64,000 bases of DNA from Toxonevra muliebris (lineage: Eukaryota > Arthropoda > Insecta > Diptera > Pallopteridae). Location of the stretch: positions 13,098,704 to 13,162,703 of the forward strand of contig OY829328.1 of the NCBI GenBank assembly GCA_963691655.1, given 5' to 3'. A model generated the notes under the pieces. That model had not been told where the DNA came from and ran no database searches. It was given only the letters and a program-made list of their open reading frames with translations. Positions 51,001-61,200 of this stretch are shown here, piece after piece (positions within the stretch are counted from its first letter, which is position 1; every line of letters begins with the position of its first letter). A program made the position numbers and the translations under genes.

Positions 51001-52086
51001 TTTGTACTTTGGCCCCATAAATTCGAAAATTGCATCAAATTTTATGGATAGGCTTTCGAGATATAATTTTTGGAATTTTTTTTTTTTTTTCCGAAGGTAG
51101 TTTGACTGTATTAATAACACTGTTCAACAGCCAAAAATGAGCAGAGACGGAACAAGTGTACTTAGGGTAATGGGGGGTCACTGAGTCCGAATCCGTGGTC
51201 CGTTTTGCTCTGCTACGTTACAATTTTTTGTTATTGACATCAAAATTTTGAAAATTAAAAAAACCATAAATTAAAAATTTTTCGATTTTTTTTAAAATAT
51301 GTTTTTTTTAATTAATTAATTTTCTCGTAATTTTGTTCGTCCTCTTTATCATCGTTTACTTTTATCTCGTTGTTAGCTTAACCCAGTAATGCCTAGCGGT
51401 GCCATATGGCACATTGTCGCTGATCCGTTCCTGAGCCAGGTTCACAAATAATTTTTTTTTCAAGTTACTTTTTGATCTATCTACTTTGGTTACCGCTCGT
51501 CCTTAATGGGTTAAAACAATGATGCCCCAACATATACTTAAGTGCAAAATGAGCTTTAAACTCTACACATTTCGTATACGAATACGTATACACATACGCT
51601 AAATCAATTCTCAGGCGACAATATGTATGCAATGCGATTAGCGTACTTGAATAAGATGTTCAGTACGTAGTGAAACAAAAAACTAAAATTACAATCGAAA
51701 ACTCACTTAAAAACTAAAGAAGACTAGAAATCGTAAAAATATGCCCTATTTCTTATTTTTGACATAGAGCTTGCACCTTAATGAAGAGAACATGGTATTT
51801 ATGAACAAATTCTATGGATAAATACCGAAGATATAACCAATTATGTGCCAAGACCAAAATTCAACTTTTTCTAAAATTATTATCTTTAAAATTAGTAAAT
51901 TAATTGTCTTTGATATCTTTTACAATCATATTGGCCATTTTCCTCCCGAAATATGGTCAAAAAAGTCAAACTACCGTCGGAAAAAATGAACACAAAACAA
52001 TTCAAAAAATCATATCTCGAAAATCATATCTCCATAAAAAAATTTTTAATGCAATTTTCGAGTTTAGGGGGCCAAAATACATAAAA
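51001..52086. mobile_element. element with ~110-bp inverted ends
   Basis: The left arm (51001-51107) and right arm (51964-52086) are imperfect reverse complements. They share 'ggcccc...aaa', 'tcgaaaattgca', 'cgagatat' and 'ggtagtttgact'. The interior of about 850 bp has no transposase. The arms differ by small insertions, so the element is old. Confidence 0.65.
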
Positions 52087-52540
52087 GAAAAATAGTAGCA
52101 TCCTTAGTAAAAAATGGCTGTAAAATAGTGTTAGGACTTAACGTGATATAAGTCTTTTTCGGATATATTTTTAAGCGTGGAACATAATATGCTATGAAAA
52201 TCTAATTTTTTAAAAATTAAAGTAGATACTTTTTGAACAATTTTTTTTCTGATTCAGAGTTCAGTACTTCAATGTTATAAAAAACATTGAAATAATTGGT
52301 TAGCTCTTTTTCTAAATCATGAAGGAGACTCCTTTAGATTTACATTATCATTGGCAAAACAACCCAATTGGCGTTCATCGCCCAGAGCAACTTGATTCGC
52401 ATTGGTTGGTGTTGGCTTCGGGCAGTGACTTACATATATGTATGATATGAGCGATCCACAACGGAAGCAGAAATTTTTTGCTGGGTTTGGTTTTTGCCTA
52501 TCCCCTAATTTTGAAATTTTAAATGTTTCATATGCAAATA

Positions 52541-55095
52541 TCCTTTATAAAAGTTCTATATATAGAATCTTATCCCACTGATTAAGAAGTTTGATAATGT
52601 TAAGTTATTCTACAAATTCCCTGCGTTTGGAATAGTTTACGTAACGTTTGGCCCAGGATTCCTCGGTGCTTCGTAGTGGTCTTAGGTTGACTCAGAAGCA
52701 GTTGGAGAAGAATATAATTTGATCTTAGCCTTAATTGATGTAGTTAATATTATCAATAAGATATTGTATGTCTTAAGTCCTATTAACTATGAATACAATT
52801 ATGCGAAACATGCCGGAACGCATTTGAGAGCTTAAATAATTTTTGTATTATGCAAATAACTTCTGCATCTTTCGATTAGCTCTCCAACAGGACAATTTTT
52901 TCCCCAGAAATTGTTCAATTAAGAAATATTGAGCATAACATACATACAGTGACTCACATAATTGATGAAGTAGCATGCGGGGCCTTTATATATCAATTGA
53001 TTTCCAAATATGTTTTTGCCTTTAGCTCGTCTAGATGAGTATAAACTTTTCTGCGCTTTTATTCCTCGATTAGACGCCATTCTTGGTTATTTACAGTTAC
53101 AAAATTTATCACATAAAAGGACATTTTTGGGACACGATATATATATCAAAGAAAGGCATCAAATCAAAAAGTAACAACATAGTTAAGTTTCTACTCATCC
53201 AGATAAACAAAAGTAGAAACAAATTTTTTTGAAAGTCTCGAAATTTTAACTAACTTTCTATATATAGAATCTTATCCCACTAATTAAGAAATTTGACAAT
53301 GTTAAGTTATTCTACAAATTCCCTGCGTTTGGAATAGTTTACGACACGCCCAGGATTCTTCGGTGTTTCGTAGTAGTCTTAGGTTGACTCAGAAGCAGGT
53401 GGAGAAGAATATATTTTGATCTTGGGCCGTGATTGATGTAGTTAATATGATGTTAATTGATGTAGTTAAAATAACTTGTGCATTTTTCGCTTAGCTCTCA
53501 AATGCGAAAGAGTATTTGAAATTTCAGAAAAGTAAAGTTTGTCACTTCTTCCACATATCGTTTTAGATACCGAAAATCTAGTCCGTAAGCTATTGGCGGT
53601 TCTATTGGATTTTTAAATAAGCCAACATTTAAAAGTGTTTTCCTAAAATTGTTTTATAAATAAATTTTGGGTTAATATTACTTAGAAAATATGAAAAAAT
53701 AGAATCCTCGTGGTTATCCTCTAGGAGTAGAACTCTACTGGGAGGTTATCGGGTCCAGCTGCCTTTGTACAGCTTTGATGAGCTCCTGAAATGTTGGTGG
53801 ACCGATGGGTATGCTCTTGTTTGGGTTTCGCCATCGCCCAGCAAGATGCTCAGCTATTGGGCATTATATTTAAAGAACTCCTTTCATCGCATAAGTTGCT
53901 CTTCTTCTGAGGTAATTTTATGGCCACCTCCAGACTATATTGGTGGGATGTTTGGCTTGGCATTGGCATGAGTCTCCTTATCGCTGAGTACATATTATTT
54001 GATTTAAAAAAATGTTTTTCTCTTGAGCTCGCCTAGATTAGTAAAAACTTTCTGCGCTTTTACCTTTCGACTTGACGCCATTCTCAGTTATTTACAGTCA
54101 CAAAATTTATCACATAAAGGAACATTTTTTTGACACGATAAATATTCAAGAAATGCATCAAATCAAAAAGTAATAGCTTAGTTTCAGTTTCTACTCAGAC
54201 ACAAAAGGGGCCCAAAAGGGTCTTGATTTCGAAAAATTTAATGTTTCAGCAGTTTGAGCAGAGGGCTAAAAAAACATCAAAATATTTGCTTAAATAAACA
54301 ATCTAAAACGTTTACCTTTTAAATTAGGTTTTCCATCTTTCCCTAAATTCAATCCAGTCTTCTATGAAAGACAAATAAAACAGATCTGACAAATTATTAT
54401 AAACTATACAGTTGTTGATTGTAATCTTAGCTTGTTTTGATTGTAACTGCACATTTAGTTTTAATCAACATAGTATCTCTGTGGATCGTTAGTTAGTCTG
54501 CAGTCACTTTCTTCGTATGTGCGAATATCCTTTATAAAATTTCTATATATAGAATCTTATCCCACTGACTAAGAAGTTTGACAATGTTAAGTTATTCTAC
54601 AAATTCCCTGCGTTTGAAATAGTTTAGGGTACGGTTTGGCCCAGGATTCTTCGGTGCTTCGTTGTAGTCTTAGGTTGACTCAGAAGCAGTTTGAGAAAAA
54701 TATGTTTTGATCTTCGGCCGTGATTGATATAGTTAATATTATGGAGAGTATGGTATACTAGATAAATAATAGATTGTATATCTTGAGTCCTATTAATCAA
54801 GATTCCGATTATGCAAAGCACGTTGAAACACATTTGAGAGCGTAAATAATTTTTAGTATTATGAAAATAACTTGAGCATCTTCCGCTTAGCTCTCAAATG
54901 CGAAAGAGTATTTGAAACGTCAGAAACGTAGAGTTTGACTCTTCTACCACATCTAGTTTTAGATACCGAAAATCTAGTCTGATAGCGATTGATTAAACCA
55001 AAATTTTAAGAGTGTTTTCTTAAAAATTTTTTATAAATTAATTTTGGGTTAATATTACTTAGAAAATATGAAATAACGGAATCCTCGTGGTTCTC
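52541..55095 (+). repeat. three direct copies of a dispersed repeat
   Basis: The block 'tatatatagaatcttatccc' with 'ttctacaaattccctgcgtt' and 'taggttgactcagaagcag' recurs at about 52556, 53261 and 54543. A second block ('tttctgcgctttta' to 'catcaaatcaaaaagtaa') occurs at about 53025-53175 and 54025-54175. A third ('ctctcaaatgcgaaagagta' to 'agataccgaaaatctagtc') occurs at about 53497 and 54890. The order is that of a tandem or near-tandem array of one roughly 1-kb unit with different internal deletions. No clear coding potential was seen. Confidence 0.75.
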
Positions 55096-55814
55096 TACTC
55101 CGTACCTGAGTGAGTCGTGCCATTCTATTGTACCACAATATATTAAGTGTGCTGTCATACAGAAGGCTGCCACTTCAACCTAACCTACCTAGATATTATT
55201 AATTAAAAGAAATTTTGCTACTATTTTTTATTTTTTAATTATTGCTTATTCAAAATTTTCATTTGTTGTTCTCTCTTCTTCTTTTTCTTGCTCCGTTCAT
55301 ATAAGAAACTGGATATAACCTGTCAGATGAAATATTGGAGCAAATAATAATAACATAATGCGTAGCGAATCGCATACATAAGGCAGAAAGTATACAGCAC
55401 ACTGCGCTTTGAATATTCGCCCAACGATTTATCCTGCTTTCAATATAATGATATATGTAGTACCCTGTGTTTATTCAATTAAAAGCAATGTATTTAAATT
55501 AACACTAACAAATATTTAAATATGATGTGCATCATATGATGCAGACGTTTCAAAGTTTTAACTTTTAGAGCAGCATTTTCTTGCTTCCTTGCACGATAGT
55601 TTCACAAATTAGCCGCTGACCTACTTCGACCAAAACATAATTAAAAACCTTTAAACTATTATGGGGAACTGAAAGAGAAGGGCGTGTGGCAATACTGTAG
55701 TTGGACTTAGTGGTCGCAGCAAGTCATAGTACAATTACTTTTCATTCCTAGACTTTTGTGTATATTTTCAGTAGAGGTATTTCTGTCTTTCAATGAATTG
55801 AAGAAGATGACGTA

Positions 55815-56635
55815 GGGGAGAGGGCCCCAAGATGGACATAGTATTCAAATAGGGCTTTAGAATCTAAACTGAATAAGATATCTTAAATTGCTATATACCG
55901 TATGAAATTACAATAGGTTGGGTATATTTTTATTTTACACACAAAAATTTTTGCCAAGTATATATATTTCAAAATGGTTAAAAATTTCGATTTTTAAAAT
56001 AGTGGCGCCAAGATGGATATCACTTGAAAACTCACTGAAAAATGTGAAAAATTCAAAATAAATACTATGTAAAGATTTAAAGCCGATTCTCTATTTTTTT
56101 ATTATGTTTATTGAGAGAAATAGCATAAAATTTTAGGTAGAATCTGAGTCACAGTTCAGGCATGTGTACCAGCGACCGCTGATTCTCTTACGCTCGTGGA
56201 TAAAAAACGTTTCAACGCATGCCTCGTTGCTATATTTATTTTGAATTTTCAACATCAATGAAAAAATATACATCTCCGTCTTTGGGCCACCAAAATGTCC
56301 ATCTTTGGGAACACGACGTCATTTTTTGAGCGTCAGTAAAAGTTTTTACACAAACACAATATCGATCAAATCATTTTAGAATATTATTATGCGATAAATA
56401 AATGGGATTGTAACCATATTTTCCTGGTCGAAATCACAAATTTAGATAAGTTCACTAACTTAACTAAAAAATGTTGAAAAACTCTCAAGCAGGTCTTTTC
56501 TCTTCGAGTTTGAATAAAAACCGCGCCTATACAAACGACATCAATGATATAAAGCAGGAGGTGCTGTCACCTTATGCAAACATTTTATACTCAATGTCCA
56601 TCTTGGAGCTCTGTCCATCTTGGGGCCCTCTCCCC
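55815..56635. mobile_element. 821-bp element with perfect 24-bp TIRs
   Basis: GGGGAGAGGGCCCCAAGATG with the next four bases GACA (55815-55838) is repeated as an exact reverse complement at 56612-56635. The terminal word CCAAGATGGAC or its complement GTCCATCTTGG also occurs inside, near 56006, 56289 and 56595. No transposase frame is present. The GC-rich ends stand out in AT-rich surroundings. Confidence 0.8.
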
Positions 56636-57506
56636 AACAAATATTTACAAGTATATATGAATTAGCAGCCGAATTTGCTACCTTAGCAATGTGAAGTTTT
56701 ATTGCAATACAAAATTAATACAGTCAATAAAAACTAATTAAAGAAATTATGGATGAACTCAATTTATTTTTAATTGCATTAAATAATTTAAGCATTTTTA
56801 ATGTAGATGTCTATTTATAATATTTGACTCAGCTTATGTTTAGTATTTAGAGTTATGTTAAACATTAAGATTCCTAATTGTTTCGATATTTTTTTATATA
56901 GTTTAAGTAGTGAATGCATTGTTAAATAACCCGCCTTATAAATAAACATAAATATATTTATTTATATATTAATAATGCATATATATGTATATATGTATGC
57001 ATAATGAAACGCTTCTTGTATTGTATAACAATTTAATAAATATTAAAATAAAGTATATTTGTATTTGAATTTATTTATGAAATAAATTATGATGTCATAT
57101 GAGAGTTTTTATAGTATGTAGTTTCACAATTACTGAAGTTGCATGATGTTTACGAAGCGTTTGAAGTAAATATTTACATTATTTCTGCCAAATTGCTTTA
57201 GCAGTTTTGGATGTGGGTCTACCAACATTCATTAGGTGCTTTTATTGATAGCCGTGAGGCTCTAGGTGAGCAGATGCTTTTCAACGAACTACAAATTCGT
57301 CAATTTAAGGGGTGCCCTGATTTAAAAGGTTAAATACAAATTTTTTTCGTGAGTTTTTAGAAATTAATCTATTAAACTTCCAGGAATATTTGTGTATAGG
57401 TATATTTAAAGTATGTAAAAAAAGAAAGATCGGAAAAGATCCAGTTTGTAATTTTTGACAGAAACAAAAAAAAAAAAATGTTTAATTGTTATATATGAGT
57501 CATTCC

Positions 57507-58341
57507 ATATGAAATCGTCTAGTCAGCAAAGCCAGGTCACCTCGGATTTTGCTCAAATTTTGTTAGAACCTTCTTTTGGGTTCCAAAGAAGGAAATCCTA
57601 CTTTATAAGTTTTTCTCATGCTCCACTTCGCGACAGCGCGAATTAAAAAATTGGAAAAGTGTAATTTTAATGCTTTCCTTTTTTAACTGTAAAATTGGTT
57701 TGGTTAAAGATATCTTCACGTTTGAGATGGCGTTCTATAGCTAAAAAATAGTTGGGTTAAGATCTAAATACTATGCAATTTTCAGTTTCGCGCTCCCTCC
57801 CAAACACGTCCATTTTATAGCCTAAAGTATGCACGTTTTTGAAATTCATAAACTTCAAGTACCATTATTTTTTATAAGGAGTAGGCGGAACCAGCCAATT
57901 GTAGGTTAATTTTCTTTTGAAAGATGTGGCTTGATGGCAGAGAAACATTAGCTGCTAACATTCAACCGTATGGATGCTGGAGCCAGCTAAAAACCACAAA
58001 AAGTCAGAAAAATATACATATTTTCAGCCTGGTATTATTAATCGTGGGTATTAAATATGTGGATTTAAATTAAATTAAAAAAAACTACTATTTTTAAGCT
58101 TTAGAACGCCATCTCAAACGTGAAGATATCTTCAACCAAACCAATTTCACAGTTAAAAAAGGAAAACATTAAAATTACATTTTTCCAATTTTTTAATTCG
58201 CGCTGTCGCGAAGTGGAGCATGAGAAAAATTTATAAAGTCGGATTTCCTTCTTTGTAACCCTAAAGAAGAGTCTCACAAAGTTTGAGCATGATCTGAAAT
58301 AGAGCAGCAACTAAATTTTTATTTTTCAGACGATTTCATAT
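57507..58341. mobile_element. foldback element with ~250-bp arms
   Basis: The left arm (57507-57752) and right arm (58087-58341) are reverse complements over about 250 bp. Shared words include 'atatgaaatcgtct', 'catgctccacttcgcgacag' and 'gatatcttcacgtttgagat'. The loop is about 335 bp. No coding sequence is evident; a short frame in the left arm reappears antisense in the right arm because of the inversion. Confidence 0.8.
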
Positions 58342-58842
58342 TATTATAATTTTTTTTTTAAAAAAAGTAGCAAAAAAACACGTTATGGTGCCATAACAAT
58401 TATTTAAATAGCTTTTTTTTTACCAAATTTTTTAATTCACTTAGAACAGAATTTCATAGAGAATAAAAAAAAGTTGGCTCAATTTAATAGGTCTTTAGCC
58501 CAATTTAGAAAATTTGTCGAAATAAAAACTAGAGAAAACGCATTTCAAAAGATGTGTATGTGCTAAGTATCTGAGCAAAACTAACCGTTGATGCTTCGTG
58601 ATGTTGAAAATATATGGAATTGGCCTCTGTAACTTTGTAACTATATTATTGAATAGTAAAAAACGGTTTCTTGGAATTTCTAATTCGGGACACCCCCTTA
58701 AATAGATAATATTTTTTTTTTTTTTAATACGAATTGTTAAACTGTGTAGTGGAAAAACTAATCTGTAGATATTAACTTCTTTACGTTCATGAAAAATGTC
58801 CATAAAGAAGCAAATTTTATTTAGATACTAATGCCTTGTTTT

Positions 58843-59141
58843 CAGTGTGGTCAACTCAGCGCTTTTCCCGCTGATTTTAGTGCTTTTTGAAAATTAAAAC
58901 GTGGAAAAAAAGTGATTTAGCGCTCAGCATTTATTTTTCAATTTAAAATATCTTCGAAAAATCGAAGAAATTTTCATTGACTAGAAGTATCGGATGTGTG
59001 CCTGTTTTAGTGAAAAAGTTTAAATGTATTGAGTTTTCTCGCACTTTTATAAAGAAATAAATTTAGCGCTTTTTTTTAAAGAAAATACACGTTTTATTCT
59101 TCATTTTAGCGGATTTTTATAAACAAAAGTTGGCCACACTG
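58843..59141 (+). mobile_element. hAT-like MITE, intact copy (A) with 8-bp TSD
   Basis: The 299-bp element has ends CAGTGTGGTCAACTCAGCGC and 'acaaaagttggccacactg'. It is flanked by a perfect 8-bp duplication CTTGTTTT at 58835-58842 and 59142-59149. CAGTG ends with 8-bp duplications are characteristic of hAT transposons. Sub-terminal 'agcgcttttcccgct' and 'tttagcgc' words are repeated inside. Related copies lie at 35674-35865 and 36361-37219. Confidence 0.9.
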
Positions 59142-60377
59142 CTTGTTTTCACTATGTCAAATTCAATCAAATCTGCCAATATGTTGACAATTTCGTTTAG
59201 AAAAATTTTTCTTTTTCTCTTTGATATGAAATTTGACTTAGTGAACATTATTTCGAATCAAGTATTGTTGCAATTTGTGAGTTAGATATTTTGAATATTA
59301 TTGTTTGTAATGCTTCATTAATATCCACATGAATATCTTGAAGTGCGTATGCAAATTTCTCTAAATAATTCGGTCAAGCTACCTCCAGTCCCAGTGAGCA
59401 GGGCTATAGAACCAGAGAATATGCTCACAGTATAGCCTGCTTGTCGTACAAGGCGACTAAAAGGCTGTTTCAAAATTAGTTAAAATAAAAGCTAACTTTG
59501 AATGTAATGGGCAATAAAAATGATTCACTTTTATTGCCCATTTCTTTTATAAATTGTATATATTGTATTTAATATATTTTGCTGGTATGACAACGGCATA
59601 TTTTTATACCTTCAAAACGTGATTATGAGTTCAATGATAAATAAAAAAGAAAATGATAGTATGAGAACCTGCAATTTCTACATATTGTAATGCTTTTCTC
59701 CGTCCAGTTGGATTGTTTTCACGTTGAAATTAGTTAGTAAACACAAAATTTCTTTGAACAATGTTTGTGTAAAATTTTGCTTGTAAAATTTGTAATCTCT
59801 GCTTTAATAGGTTGATAATAATTTCGTTGCGGAAAGTTTTTTTCATCATTACTTTTTTGCTTTCTTTTTGAATAAATACTGTTCCAATTATATATTTTAA
59901 TGCCGTCCAAGAGGAACATTTTTTCAGCACGTCTTCTGATTTTTACCGTCCGTCTTTAGATTCGAAAACGTGTGTGCATATACGTTTATTTGGTACAGAA
60001 ACGTGCCGTTTTCGGATCAGAAACTGAAATCACCAAGTCTAAAACATACACAAATCTGTGCAAATCATTAAAGAAACGGATTACTTGGTCGGTCCTGAAA
60101 AACCGTTTATACATAATTTCGAGAATGAGGCCCGATCATTTCAGGTCAAGAATTTAACAAAAATTGAATTTGGAACTCTGGAAAAAGAGCCATAATATCT
60201 CAAAAGTGAAACAGAGAACATCTTAAAATGTATAAGTGTCCAAATGGTCCCTTTCCTGTGGTATTGACACATGTATGCTTTCATTTGAATGTACGACATT
60301 TTTACTTTCAGGGAATTTTGTGCAGCTACATATATAATTTTTAACTAAAATATAATTTAAAATTTAATTCCGGAAAG

Positions 60378-61200
60378 ATGTCCTCTGAAAGTTTAACTTG
60401 GGATGAATATCTTAAGGAATCTTATGATTTTCTGAAAATTGCTGAGCATCTTGGTGATAATTGGATAATGTATCAAAAGGTAAATGGAATATTAGTTTTG
60501 TATTTGTGCCCTACAGTTTATGCGAATAAATTACTGAAATATTTACGTATTTAATATTATTTTTTCATATTTGATGCCGATTATGAATATTTTTAGAATA
60601 ACCATGAGGGCAATTCTTTTCTCGTATACAAGCAGAAACTAATGTACAATTCTGCTGCCGCAAAAGACAATGAGAATAAACATTTTACAGAAATGAGTGA
60701 ACATTCCGACTACAGGATGTGTGGCGCTGTTGCTACTGAACCTCAACCTACACCAGCACAAACAATGCTACAAATTGAATATCATATTGTCTATAGCATT
60801 TCATATCAAGTGCCTATGCTTTACTTTCAGGCGCATAAACATGGTTGGTATAAGGGACAAGTACTCAATTAACTAAAAAATATATATTAAATTATTTCCA
60901 TATCCCACTTGTGTAGATGGCAGTTTATTAAGCGTCGAAGATGCATGGAATATTTTTTATAATTACAATGAAATAAACTCTAGTGTTAAAATAACACGTG
61001 CAGACATGTTAACAACTTTAACCCAAATGGAACATCCGGTATTATTTAGACCTTTCTTGGCATTGCATCCTTGCCGCACTTCGGAACTTTTAGCACAGGC
61101 AGGCGTAAGCCGCAATCGTGTTTTGACATTTATCAGTTTGATGGGACCGTACGTGCAGCTGAAATTGAGCAATGAGTATGGTTTGGAATATAAATTTTGA
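60378..61200 (+). CDS. Atg10: Autophagy-related E2-like enzyme Atg10
   Basis: Exons 60378-60479, 60597-60843 and 60917-61200 give 210 residues, close to the roughly 220 of animal ATG10. The fold blocks are present: 'EYHIVYSISYQVPMLYFQA', 'SVEDAW', 'TQMEHPVLFRPFLALHPCRT' and 'LTFISLMGPYVQLKL'. The Cys in HPCRT is the expected catalytic residue. Atg10 receives Atg12 from Atg7 and conjugates it to Atg5, which in turn supports Atg8 lipidation. The second donor (GTTGGT) is weak. A poly-A signal lies at 61301-61306. Confidence 0.93.

Larger units (their letters stand above)
50680..60377. other. long repeat-rich intergenic stretch
   Basis: No protein or RNA gene was recognised over about 9.7 kb. 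It contains a foldback element (51001-52086), three copies of a dispersed repeat (about 52541-55095), a 24-bp-TIR element (55815-56635), a second foldback (57507-58341) and an intact hAT-like MITE (58843-59141), each listed separately. The remaining sequence is AT-rich with only short unassigned frames. Confidence 0.6.

Noticed and set aside
53765..53971. Possible small gene in the middle copy of the 52-55 kb repeat
   Set aside because: Trp/Ser-rich frame without family match and absent from the other repeat copies; probably transposon-derived or chance.
56605..56640. Protein-coding frame at 56471-56665
   Set aside because: It runs across the right TIR of a transposable element and has no domain; chance frame.
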